Program-made: the position numbers and the translations under genes
Notes under the pieces: generated by a model
Told to the model about the DNA's origin: nothing
The model's input: the letters and a program-made list of their open reading frames with translations, nothing else
Database searches by the model: none
In this document: one piece after another, positions 10,471 through 19,724 of the stretch
Layout: every line of letters starts with the position of its first letter
How positions within the stretch are numbered: the stretch's first letter is position 1
Assembly: GCA_001724265.1 (NCBI GenBank)
Contig: MEDY01000415.1
Span: 1 to 25,643, forward strand
Source of the DNA: Rhizaria sp. SCN 62-66
Lineage: Eukaryota; Rhizaria, unplaced
Direction: 5' to 3'
Length of the DNA: 25,643 nt

Positions 10471-11382
10471 CTATGCGCGCGCGCGCTCGCGCTGGAATTG
10501 CGCCTCGAGCGCGGGCGACACGAAGCGGCCGGCGACGATGTCGACGGCGTAAGTCCGCGAGTAGTACTCCCCAGCGCGCGCGCACTGCGCCTCGCGCTCC
10601 CGCGCCACGCGAGCGTCGTTATCCACCCAGTACCGGTTCGATATCACGTCGAACTCGCGCCCGTCGCGGCCCGCATGCGCGGCGGCAGCGTCAGTCGCAG
10701 GGTAAGCAACGGAGGCAGAGCCGGTCGTGACATTGCTGTTTTCTGAGGCGGTGCTGTGCTGCGAGCGCGAGGGCATCTTGTCAAAGAAAGCCCAGAACTG
10801 GTTCGCGTCGACCTGCGCTCTGGTGACGCGGCCGTCGCTGCCGACGGGGCTGTGCGTGTTTGCATTGCCGGCGCGGGCCGCCGAGAGCTGGTCCAGCGCC
10901 GTCGCGCGCGCCGCGGGGCCGCCCGCTGCCGCGTAGGGCCGGTAGTGCAGCGAGCCCACGCCCGTGGTCGCCAGCGCGGACGACGTCGCGCGTGCCGCCG
11001 GTCGCGCCGACTGCGACTGCAATGGCGTCGCAGAGCCGTCCGGCACGGCGGACGGATCAGTGACGGTGGAAGCGGAGGCGAGCTTGTTCGAGACTATGTT
11101 GAACTCGCGCTTGCTGCTCACAGTTGCGGCACGGTTCTGCGCCGACGCGCGCGCGGCGTCGCGGGCGAGCGCCTCGGCGGCGGCCATGCTCTCCTCGCGT
11201 TCCGCGGCGCGGTAGCGGCCCAGCAGCGGGTTGAAACTGTTCGAGTCCAGCGGGTTCGGCTTGCACGACTGCGCGCGGTCGCCGGGCGCCAGCTGCGGGG
11301 GTGCGCGCTTCTCAGAGGTGTACGTCTTCATCCAGTCGCCCCAGCTTGTGGTCAAGGCAAGCTTGTTGTCGGAGGACGACAT
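10471..11382 (-). CDS. Unrecognised protein with repeated REF-x-[IV]-[IV]-SN motifs, up to an in-frame TAG
   Basis: ATG at 11382 to TAG at 10471-10473, 303 residues. I do not recognise the family. The N-terminus has aromatic motifs (TTSWGDWMKTYTSEKRAP) and NPLDSNSFNPLLGRY. Two copies of a motif stand out: KREFNIVSNK (91-100) and GREFDVISNRYWVDND (241-256), each followed by Ala/Arg-rich helical sequence. A weaker DIVAGRFVSPALEAQF lies at 281-295. No membrane segment or signal peptide is visible. It is divergently paired with the axonemal dynein gene DNALI1, 482 bases away, which hints at a ciliary or cytoskeletal role, but this is inference. The same frame stays open beyond the TAG for 191 codons with similar sequence, so the real protein may be longer (see the next entry). 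Confidence 0.7.
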   Translation of the reverse strand: MSSSDNKLALTTSWGDWMKTYTSEKRAPPQLAPGDRAQSCKPNPLDSNSFNPLLGRYRAAEREESMAAAEALARDAARASAQNRAATVSSKREFNIVSNKLASASTVTDPSAVPDGSATPLQSQSARPAARATSSALATTGVGSLHYRPYAAAGGPAARATALDQLSAARAGNANTHSPVGSDGRVTRAQVDANQFWAFFDKMPSRSQHSTASENSNVTTGSASVAYPATDAAAAHAGRDGREFDVISNRYWVDNDARVAREREAQCARAGEYYSRTYAVDIVAGRFVSPALEAQFQRERARA

Positions 11383-11864
11383 TTTGGATGAGGGGCGCAG
11401 GGCAGAATCGATTAGTTGCGATTGAGGTGCTTTGACTGATGTCTGAAAGTGAAACGACGAGTCCTAAACGAGGGGTGCAAGACAGGATATGAAAACAGAA
11501 ATATTAGCAATGTGTAAAAAATCATTCGAGCCATCACTGCATTCGTCAGTATGTCGGCTGACGGTTGTTCTAATGAGTTAAGCATCGTTTCATTCGTCCA
11601 CTTCACCTGAGCCAAACACACAAAAAAACGGTCGAGCAACGACACCGCTCTGGGGCAAAGTCGACACTCACTTTCAAGATCACAAGCGACCAGTTGCCAT
11701 CGTTAAAGTTCATGTATATGTGTTACCCGATTTAAAACTGTTGTATTAATGCTTTCAATTTAATGCTGTCATGAAAGTCCATGATACATGCCTCTCTGCA
11801 GCTAATCTTGCTCACCTTGCTCATCGACTTCATTTGATCACTATTTCCCCACAGAACAGCCACT
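11383..11864. promoter_or_regulatory. Divergent intergenic region REF-SN gene / DNALI1
   Basis: 482 AT-rich bases between two divergent starts. A GTTGCC hexamer (11693-11698), like the left half of an RFX X-box, lies about 170 bases before the DNALI1 ATG, but its right half is poor. A pyrimidine tract ending in ACAG at 11854 is 10 bases before the DNALI1 ATG and resembles a splice acceptor. No supported ORF. Confidence 0.5.
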
Positions 11865-12939
11865 ATGAGCACTATTGGGCTCGGTGACGCCGCTTCAGCT
11901 CAGGTATGAACGTTATCGCGTAATGATTTATTACATCCTCGAGTTACCACCCTCACAACAAAACATATACCTATCTTTTGAGACAACTTAGCTCACTCCC
12001 CTCTCATCACACTTATTCGCTTTTCTCGACGCGTCTCCGCCCCGTGCCACTCAGGCCGCCCACAACGAGCTCGAGCGCAAGCCCACCATTTCGCTGGTTG
12101 AGATGCAGGCCCCCGTGCCCGTATCGCAGAAGGACGCTTGGAAGCACACCCCCGAGGGCCGCGCCAACCCCCAGCTCATCGAAGTCCTGCAGGTACGTTC
12201 TTAAAGCTGTTTTGTTTTCACAATGTCTCTACAATATCATCCCATCCGACGCTGAAAGCTTGGCTACACGTTTAATCAGCTGTGTTTATCTACACGCACT
12301 GGTATCTTTGCTCATCGCCTCTCACAATTACGACACGCTTCTGCTTTGCTTTTTTTTCACTCCACACCGCCACAGGCGATCCTGCCCCCGAAGCTGATCA
12401 CGGACGAGGCGACGGGCCAGGAGCTCGTCCAGCAGGTGTCGTTCACGCCGTCCTCTCGCGACGACGTGATCGCGCTGCAGCTACGGCTGGATCAGTCGCT
12501 GCAGGAGCGCCAGGCGCGCGAGTCGGGCCTCTGCCCCGTCCGCGAGGAGCTCTACGGGCAGACGCTCGACGAGCTGCTGCGCCAGGTTGCGCTCGAGTCG
12601 CCCGAGCGCGGGCTGCTGTTGCTGCGCACACGTGACGAGGCGCGCATGTCGATCGCTGCCTACGAGGCGCTGTACCAGGCTGCGATGGCGTTCGGCACGC
12701 GCAAGACGCTGCAGGCCGAGCAGGGCCAGGTCGACGCGGCCGCCGAGGTCGCCGAGCTCGAGTCCGCAAAGCGCTCGCTCGAGACGCAAGTGCAGGACCT
12801 GCGCGGGCTGCTCGCGTCCGTTGAGCGCCGCGCCGCCGAGTCGCGCGCGCTGGCGGAGAAGAAGAAGGAGGAGGAGCTCGAGTTCCTGACGTACCAGGCG
12901 CAGCACCTCGAGGCCTTCCTTAAGTCCGCGCGCGAGTAA
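11865..12939 (+). CDS. DNALI1: Axonemal dynein light intermediate chain p28
   Basis: Three exons, 11865-11903, 12055-12192 and 12376-12939, give 246 residues, close to the usual 240-260 of the family (human DNALI1, Chlamydomonas p28/IDA4). The protein is a light chain of the single-headed inner-arm dyneins of motile cilia. Family blocks: NPQLIEVLQAILPP (about 50-63), SSRDDVIALQLRLDQSLQERQARESGLCPVREELYGQTLDELLRQV (about 83-128), then ERGLLLLRTRDEARMSIAAYEALY and AFGTRKTLQAEQG, followed by a long C-terminal coiled coil (about 165-245). Both splices are phase 0 at CAG|GT and join conserved blocks. Stop TAA. The short first exon (13 residues) is set by the only ATG that leads into a valid donor. 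Its presence shows that the organism builds motile flagella. Confidence 0.94.
11904..12054 (+). other. DNALI1 intron 1 (151 bp)
   Basis: Donor CAG|GTATGA, acceptor GCCACTCAG, phase 0. AT-rich with a pyrimidine-rich 3' part. Confidence 0.82.
12193..12375 (+). other. DNALI1 intron 2 (183 bp)
   Basis: Donor CAG|GTACGT, acceptor CCGCCACAG after a T-rich run, phase 0. It joins LIEVLQ to AILPPK, which is continuous in p28 proteins. Confidence 0.9.
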
Positions 12940-13346
12940 GCGCCCACGATCTAGCATACGTAGCACAAACATAGCAAGCATATCACCGTTGGGTGTGTGC
13001 CGTAAATTGTTGTCTTGATAGAAGGATAACTGACGCGCGCACTCACGACAAACAGAGCAAAACGAACACATCTAAAAACAAATACACAATATACACAATT
13101 GATTCATGAAAGTTAGCTGCGACGTATTTTGAACGTAAGTTGTATTGATGATAAAAAACATTCCTCCAAACTCCCTCAGCTTTGACGACACATCTGTTGG
13201 CATTACTGTAGTTTACACGCTCACGCAAAACAGAAGAAACTTAAGCTCCACTACACATCATATTCGTATAAAGAAGACAAAGACACACAGGTTATGACAT
13301 CCATTACTTTACTTCGCGATCTCAACGATTTGGGTCCTGAGACTCC
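12940..13346. other. Convergent intergenic region DNALI1 / AlaRS
   Basis: AT-rich 3' flanks of the two genes. I see no ORF with coding character, no RNA gene and no clear AATAAA. Confidence 0.55.
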
Positions 13347-16300
13347 TTAAATCTCGACGAAGCCGTCGGCGACGAGCTTGGCGGCGAGCTTGGCCGTCTG
13401 CTGGAGCGCGAAGGCCTGGAGCTGGACGACGTCGCCGACCTTGACCTTGGTGCTCTTCTTGCCGTCGGCCACAGTCGCCGTCACCTCGGTGCGCGTCAGG
13501 AACTGCACGGGCTTGAGCGCCGCCGCGGCGGGGTCGGCGGCCTGGAGGCGGGCCTCCTCGGCCGTGCGCAGCTCCTCGGCCAGGGCCTTGAGCGCGGGGA
13601 CATCGAGCTTGCCGTCCTTCTTGCCCGAGAAGCCGAAGATGAAGTCGGCGCCGACGAAGACGATGGTCTTGCCCGTCTCCTTGATGAGCGGCGCGAAGTC
13701 GGGGATCTGCGACATGAAGACCGCGAACGAGGGCTCCTCGGTGCGCGCCAGGAAGCAGTCGTTGTGCGTGTCCTTGCACACCATCTGAACCTGCGCCTTG
13801 ATGAGCGAGACCGTGAGGTCGCGGATGCGGCGCTGCGAGGCGATGGCCTGCTTGAAGAAGTCGGTCGCCGAGGAGACGACGTGCTCGGCCTGCACCGAGA
13901 GGTTGGACGAGAGCGTGTTGATCATGTCCGACTGGTGGGCCATCTCGGCCAGAGCGCGCTCGCCGGCGACGTAAGTCAGGCGCACGATGCCGTCAGTGAC
14001 GCGGCGCGCACCGATCATCTTGATCAGCCCCACCTCGGAGGTGTTGTCGCAGTGCGTGCCGCAGCAGGCCTCGGTGTCGGTGTCGACGATGTTGACGATG
14101 CGCAGCGAGTTGCCCGGCACGACGCCGCCCTGGTACAGGTGGAAGCCGTACTTCTTCTCGGCCTCGTCCTTGGCCTGCGTGTTCTTGACGATGGCCTTGG
14201 CGTTGCGCACGGCGCGGTTGGCCTCGCGCTCGATCGTCGCCAGCTGCTCGTGCGTCAGCGCGCCATAGTGCGTAATGTCGAGGTGCGCCTCAGAAACCTT
14301 CTTGCGCGCGCCGTTCTGCCACACGTGCGGGCCCAGCACGCGGCGCGCGGTGGCGTAGATGAGGTGCGTGGCCGTGTGGTGCACGCGCAGCTGCTCGCGG
14401 CGCGCCTCGTCGATGCGGCCCGAGACGGACTTGCCGATGAGCTCATCGGCCGAGGCGACGCAGGGGGAGATCTGGTGCAGCACGCAGGGGCCGACGCGGA
14501 TCACGTCTACGACCTCGTACGTCTTGCCGTCGATCACGAGCGAGCCGGAGTCGTGGTCCTGGCCGCCCGACGTGGGGTAGAAGAGCGACTTGTCGAGCAC
14601 GACCATGCCCAGAGGCTTGGCGGCATCGGTCATGACGGGCATCACGTCGAGCACCTTGGCGCCCGAGAACTCGACCGCGCGGTGGTCGTGGTCGTCGTCG
14701 TACAGCGACACCGTCGGCTCCAGGTGCGCAGTCTGGTACAGCACAGTGGGCTGCGCCTTGGCCGTCTGCTGCTGGCGGTAGTCGATCTCGTACCAGAGGT
14801 TGAGCGGGACCTCCTGGCCCGTCATCTGCGCGATCAGGTCCGCGGGGATGCCCAGCGAGGTCACGCAGCGGATCCAGTCGTCAAGCGCCAGCGCGCCCTT
14901 CTGCTTCTTGAGCAGCTGATCAAGCTTCTTGCGCTGCTCCTCGTCGTGCGACTTGTAGAGCTTGTACTCGCGCGAGATGATCTCGGCGAAGGACGAGTAA
15001 GGGGGGAACTCGCCGTAGAGCTCGGCAAGGTCCTTCTTGTGCGCGTCGCAGAGGTCCAGGATGCCCTGCACGCCACCGAGGGGCTCGAACCAGTTGTTCT
15101 TGTTCAGGATCGCGAACGCGCGGCGGAGCACGTTGCGGATGTTGGAGCCGCCGCCGGTGTTGGCGGGCAGCGAACCGTCCTAGAATAAAGTAACAAAAAT
15201 TTAAGCATGCCTCGATGAGTGATGCGATTGAATATCGGAAAAAAGGGTCGTCAATATATTCGATACTCCACCAGACAATAGAGAATATACGTGTGGTGTG
15301 CACGAGTGGTGTGCGTACCTGGATGGTCATGAGCGCGGTGCGCGTGTGGTCAAGGACGAGGTAGGCGTCGCGCACAGGCTCGATGGCGGCGCGGACCTCG
15401 GCCACGGGGACGCCGATCTGGTCCGAGATCCACTGCCACGTCTTGGACAGGTCGTCGACCTCGTCGACGTTGAGCAGGCACGACAGCGGGCCGAACTTGT
15501 CCCAGATGGCGGCGTTGCGCTCGAGCTTGACGCGGTCCAGAAGGATCTGGTAGCCGGACGGGAAGACGTCGAGGTACGAGGTGGCCGAGCCGTTGATGAG
15601 CCAGGGGATGCGCTCGAGGCCGATTCCGACGTCGATGACCTGCGGCAAGGCGGGGGTGGGAAGCAGAGAGGGGGGTGACGTGGTGTGAGTAATGTGTGAA
15701 AGTGTGTGTGTGTGTGTGTGCGAGGGAAGTGTGAGTAAACGGAGGATTGATTGCGACGGGTTGTGATGCATACCTGGATCTGGAGGGGCTCGCGGGAGCC
15801 GTCGGGGAAGGTCTTGTACTGCATGAAGACCATGTTTCCGACCTCGAGACCGGAGACGAAGTACTCGATCGAGGGGCCGAGGTTGCCTCCGCCGGCCCAC
15901 ACGTCCTCGATGAACGTGATCTCCTCGGGCGGGATCTGCAGCTCCTCGGTCAGCCAGCGGAAGTTGAACTCGACGCACTCGTCGGCCCAGAACTTCTTGT
16001 CGTTGGGCTTGTTGAAAACCTGGATACCGAGCATGACGAAGCCGGAGTAGTGGCGGCCCGTGATGCCGATGTTGTCGAGGTCGTTGAAGCGTACGCAGAA
16101 CTGCGGGCAGATCAGCGGGTTCGCGGGGGGCTCGAGCTCGCCCGTGACAACGTAGGGCTGGAAGCAGTAGATGCCGGCCTGCACGAAGTCGACGTCATCG
16201 CGCCAGCGCGCCACGACGGGGTAGCGCTTGATGGCCGTGCACGGGATGCGCGCGGAGGTCAGCGAGCGCTCGAACGTCTTGTACGCCTCACCGTAAGTGA

Positions 16301-16903
16301 TCTTGCGCGCGAGCGGGCCAGAGCCGAGGCCACGACCGGAGCCGATGAAGCCGTACTTCTTGTCGCACTGCGAGTCGCCGCAGGTGATGCGGGACTCGTT
16401 GTAGCGCCAGAAGTTGGCTGCGCACTCAGGGCACGAGGCGCGGTGGAAGCCCAGCTTGCGAAGGGTCTCGGTGGGGTAGAACTTGTCCGGGTTAGCCGCA
16501 AACTCGGGCTTAGCAAGCTTCTTGAGCTCCTATCAGGTGTGCAGCGAAGCAGGTGGGGGGCGCAGGAGGGGTGAAACGAGGCGAAACGCGGGTGGTCAGC
16601 AGAGTCGATGGTGGCGATGTAGGAATGTTCGGGACACGTAGTATGCAACACAGCAACGACAAAGGCGATCAAAAGACACATGCGTAGAAACAAAATAGAG
16701 TGCTGCCGGAGATTTTGTGATTATATATGATCGATCAAGCGTGGGCAATGGAAAAATGTTACTTTTCGGGCACCTGCTTCAGCGCCTTCGCAACTTTGTC
16801 CTAAAGCAGCTTTTGCGTCCATAAAACGCGTGATAGAGCGCATGAAGCGCGGTCGTACCTTGGGAGTAAGGACCTTAACAGTCTTAACTTCTTCGTCAGC
16901 CAT
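13347..16903 (-). CDS. AARS: Alanyl-tRNA synthetase, archaeal type
   Basis: Four exons, 16903-16859, 16529-15774, 15639-15319 and 15179-13347, give 984 residues, stop TAA. The enzyme charges tRNA-Ala with alanine using ATP. The N-terminus has the archaeal-type zinc finger (C48-x2-C51, C65-x4-C70, in RITCGDSQC) and the catalytic block IKRYPVVARWRDDV (about 115-128), then QPYVVTGELEPPANPL, RFNDLDNIGITGRH and GGGNLGP. Bacterial-type enzymes lack this finger and read differently here. VIDVGIGLERIPW (268-280) is class II motif 3. The editing domain keeps all zinc ligands: H642-TAT-H646 and C746-CGT-H750. A C-Ala-like domain ends at GFVEI. There is no evident mitochondrial presequence (MADEEVKTVKVLTPK), so it is probably cytosolic. 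All exon joins are phase 0 and continuous in homology. Confidence 0.93.
15180..15318 (-). other. AlaRS intron 3 (139 bp)
   Basis: Donor CAG|GTACGC, acceptor TTATTCTAG, phase 0. It joins TALMTIQ to DGSLPANTGGGSNIRN. Confidence 0.88.
15640..15773 (-). other. AlaRS intron 2 (134 bp) with a CA microsatellite
   Basis: Donor CAG|GTATGC, acceptor TTGCCGCAG, phase 0. It joins REPLQIQ to VIDVGIGLERI. A dinucleotide repeat lies at 15702-15720. Confidence 0.88.
15702..15720 (+). repeat. (GT)n dinucleotide microsatellite
   Basis: Nineteen bases of alternating GT on the plus strand, that is (CA)n in the sense of the AlaRS transcript. It lies in the pyrimidine/CA-rich centre of intron 2. Confidence 0.92.
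16530..16858 (-). other. AlaRS intron 1 (329 bp)
   Basis: Donor AAG|GTACGA, acceptor CACCTGATAG, phase 0. It separates the 15-residue first exon from ELKKLAKPEF. It is the longest intron here. A CTGAC near the 3' end could be the branch point. Confidence 0.78.
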
Positions 16904-17095
16904 TGTTCTTGGGGAACTTCGCGTTAACGGAGGAATCGCGAGATCTCAACACTGCTCCGTCGGCATCACGGACCGAGCCCAAGCCCGGCCGACCACAAAG
17001 CCAAAAGCAGTAAGTGACTGTGCGCACTTTCTCGCCACGGTCACCCATGATCACTTGAAAAAAACCCGTTCATGTTATCAATAAACGTATTTTAA

Positions 17096-17101
17096 TTTAT
17101 T
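17096..17101 (-). terminator. Candidate poly(A) signal (AATAAA) of the ankyrin gene
   Basis: TTTATT on the plus strand, 86 bases after the ankyrin gene's TGA, in a very AT-rich patch that also separates this gene from the AlaRS start. Confidence 0.35.
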
Positions 17102-17186
17102 ATTTGTCAATCTAAGTATTAAAAGAATCTATATATCATAATTACATGTTATTCTAAGTAGTGATGCAGGGTGTACAGCGCTATGC

Positions 17187-19097
17187 TCACGGAAACCAGA
17201 GATCGTCCCCGGGCGCCTCATCAAGTTTGCTGCTTCCGGTCTGCTCCTGTACCCAGGCCTGGGCATCCTCACGCTTTTGCTGCGCCGCGGTCTCCTCCGC
17301 AGTCCATCCGCGCATGCGCGCGGCGTCCGCCTGCGCGTGGTTGGGCGCCCCGCGCGCCCGGAGCGCCGCGGCGTGGGCCCTCTCGGCCACAGCCTCGCGG
17401 ACCTGGCCCATCAGTCCCTCTTCCTCCGCGGGCGACAGCCACCACGCGGCGTCGCCCGAGAGCTGCCCGCGCGCAATGTCGCGCTCCAGCGCCGCCAGAC
17501 TGCGGCCCAGTTGCCCCCACGCCGCAGCCGCCACGGCCGGGTCAGCGGAGCCGAAGCCGAGGGTCTGAGAGGAGGCTTCTACCAGCTCATCTCTGCTCTC
17601 GTCGTCGTAATCACCCTCGATGTCGCTGTCGTCACCGTCGTCGTTATCGGAAAGGTAGAACAGTCCGTCGTCGTAGCCTTCGGCCGCGGCCACGCGCGCG
17701 CGCCGCCTCGCAGCCCTCTTAGCCGCCTTCTTACTCTTTCTCACCTCCGCCTCAGACACGCTGCCACCGCCACCGTCCTGGCCCTGTTGCTGCTGCTGCT
17801 GCTGCTGCAACGTCGCCCCGGCGGCTCCAGTCCTCGCGGCGCCGGCCTTACCCGCCGCGCGCGCCGCCGCCGTCGCGGCTTGCGCCGCCGCGGCCTGTGC
17901 AGCCTTGTCGAGCGCGCTGAGCACCGCGCCGTGGCCCGCGCGCCGCGCCCAGTCCGCAGGCGTGAAGCCCGCGCCGTCGAGCGCGCGCGCGGGCGCCCCC
18001 GCCGCGACCAGCAGCGCCGCCACGCGCGGGTGCCCATGGGCGCACGCCAGGTGCAGCGCCGTCAGCCCGCCGCGCGCGGTTGCGGTCGCTGCTGGCGCGG
18101 GCACAGACACGGCTACAGCCGCGGCCGAGGCCGACGAGGACGTGACTGTCGCGGCACTGCCACCTCTGCTGCTGCTGCTGATGCTGCTCTTGCTGCCGAC
18201 CGCGCCGGTGCAGAGCCCCATGCCGACCGCGGCGGCAGTGGCGGAGGCGGCGGCAGCGGCGGTGGTTTTAAGGTGCATGGCGGCGTAAGTCGCGCCCGCA
18301 GTCAGCGAGGCGTGCCGCGAGCTGAAGGTCCTGCTGTTGCGCGTGAAGGGCGACGCAGTGAAGTCGTTGTTGTCTTCGTCATCGACGCCTGCGCCAACGC
18401 CAGCGCAAGCAGGCGACGGGCTCGACTGTTGTGCGGTATCACGAGTCAGGTCGTAAACGTTGTTCGTGTTGTTGTCATTGTTGAAGTTGTTGCTATGAGC
18501 CGCCGCCGCTGCCGTGGCGGACGCGGCTGCTGCTGCCTTGCACTCTGCTGGGAGCTCAGGCCCGACCGCGCCAGCCCCGCCCGGGTACTTGGTGCGCGCG
18601 AGTATGAGGCTGGGCGCCGCGTCGGGCGCGGCGCGGCGCGTGTGGCCCGCGTGCCGGTACTCGCGCTTGGTCTCGAAGCCGGGGTCCGCACGCGCGGCCA
18701 GCAGCAGCGCGACTGTGCTGGTGTGACCCGCGGCGGCTGCGAAGTGCAGAGCGGACGCGCCGATGACCGGCGTGCGCGCGTTGACCGACGCCTGCGCCTC
18801 GAGCAGCGCGCGCACTAGCGGGGCGGCGTTGGCGGCCGCGGCCAGCATCAGCGGCGTCTGGTTGCCCCGCACGGGCGAGAACTGGTTCACACTGATTCTG
18901 TTGGCTAGCTCGGCCGTCGGGGGCAGTCCGTCGGCCGTCACGGCGTAGCTGGCGTGCCGCGAGGGCAGCGCAGAGGCGCGCACGCGATCGATTGAAGTAG
19001 TCTGTCGTGAAAGGGTATCGTCGGAGGGGGAAGGACGCGAACGGGACTCCGTGCCGAGCTTAGAGTCCCGCAGAAGATCTAGGAAACGGCTACTCAT
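17187..19097 (-). CDS. Ankyrin-repeat protein with low-complexity insertion
   Basis: Single exon, ATG at 19097 to TGA at 17187-17189, 636 residues. Ankyrin repeats fall in two clusters. The first is at about 78-165 (NQTPLMLAAAANAAPLVRALLEAQASVNA, SALHFAAAAGHTSTVALLLAARADP). The second is at about 340-397 (LTALHLACAHGHPRVAALLVAAGA, GFTPADWARRAGHGAVLSAL). Between them lie roughly 175 residues rich in Ala, Ser, Asn and Gly. After the second cluster come an Ala-rich helix, a Q8 tract, a basic patch (RKSKKAAKRAARRRAR), an acidic patch (DNDDGDDSDIEGDYDDE) and a helical C-terminus. The protein probably mediates protein binding. No catalytic domain is seen and no orthologue can be named. Its start is divergent from the FW-domain gene. 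Confidence 0.82.
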   Translation of the reverse strand: MSSRFLDLLRDSKLGTESRSRPSPSDDTLSRQTTSIDRVRASALPSRHASYAVTADGLPPTAELANRISVNQFSPVRGNQTPLMLAAAANAAPLVRALLEAQASVNARTPVIGASALHFAAAAGHTSTVALLLAARADPGFETKREYRHAGHTRRAAPDAAPSLILARTKYPGGAGAVGPELPAECKAAAAASATAAAAAHSNNFNNDNNTNNVYDLTRDTAQQSSPSPACAGVGAGVDDEDNNDFTASPFTRNSRTFSSRHASLTAGATYAAMHLKTTAAAAASATAAAVGMGLCTGAVGSKSSISSSSRGGSAATVTSSSASAAAVAVSVPAPAATATARGGLTALHLACAHGHPRVAALLVAAGAPARALDGAGFTPADWARRAGHGAVLSALDKAAQAAAAQAATAAARAAGKAGAARTGAAGATLQQQQQQQQGQDGGGGSVSEAEVRKSKKAAKRAARRRARVAAAEGYDDGLFYLSDNDDGDDSDIEGDYDDESRDELVEASSQTLGFGSADPAVAAAAWGQLGRSLAALERDIARGQLSGDAAWWLSPAEEEGLMGQVREAVAERAHAAALRARGAPNHAQADAARMRGWTAEETAAQQKREDAQAWVQEQTGSSKLDEAPGDDLWFP

Positions 19098-19567
19098 CTT
19101 CCAGTCGATTCAGGCCGCTCCTTTACAGAGCTCTCAGGGGCGAAACAAGTTGCTATATTAATGAAAAGACGTGGGCCCAGTGGTCATGTAAGAAATTCAC
19201 CAAAAAACCCATTGTTATTTAAAATCACGGACTATTGACGCTATTCTATGAAGTCATTTTGTCTCGTCACAGCAAGTCAAACCCACCTTGATTTTTTCGG
19301 AACAGCATTCTGATGTGTCGCAACTTCAAGTTCGATCAATGCATGTCTCAATAAAACAGTTGTTTCATACATTTATATTACTATGGCAACACACAACCAT
19401 GTTATTAGATATGGTTATTGCCAACTTCTGTTTAAAAGGCATCATATTCGCGCAATAATTCCAACATGTTGTAAAGACGTACATGTAGACGCATCGTAAT
19501 GATAAGACGAGCGGTCACCTATAGCACTAAAATAGTTTTTTCTCGGCGCAACAAAGTACGATGAACG

Positions 19568-19580
19568 TTGACAATGTCAA
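19568..19580. repeat. Inverted repeat TTGAC-AAT-GTCAA
   Basis: Perfect 5-base arms with a 3-base spacer. It is the first of four inverted repeats within 176 bases. Confidence 0.5.
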
Positions 19581-19643
19581 AAAATGCGGCGTTGCAATGG
19601 GTAACAATGTAAGCAGAGACACAAGAGAGGATGACGCTTGGGT

Positions 19644-19657
19644 GAAGCACCAGCTTC
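19644..19657. repeat. Inverted repeat GAAGC-ACCA-GCTTC
   Basis: Perfect 5-base arms with a 4-base loop. By itself it could be chance; it is listed because it is part of the cluster. Confidence 0.35.
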
Positions 19658-19667
19658 GGAGGCTAGA

Positions 19668-19689
19668 TAAACATCAATATAGATGTTTA
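19668..19689. repeat. Inverted repeat with 8-base arms
   Basis: TAAACATC, loop AATATA, then GATGTTTA: a perfect 8-base stem that could form a hairpin or a dimer-binding site. Confidence 0.6.
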
Positions 19690-19724
19690 ATCATGTCAAT
19701 TTTTTTATTTTAATACACACATGT

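Noticed and set aside
11693-11706. RFX X-box in the DNALI1 promoter
   Set aside because: Only the left half (GTTGCC) fits; the right half has two mismatches.
13764-15188. 474-codon plus-strand open frame opposite AlaRS
   Set aside because: Antisense shadow of a conserved enzyme; composition (Val/Leu/Arg/Asp/His) mirrors reverse-complemented codons.
19591-19605. X-box-like GTTGCAATGGGTAAC
   Set aside because: One mismatch and not next to a known ciliary gene; it lies about 500 bases from either start. Mentioned in the intergenic entry only.
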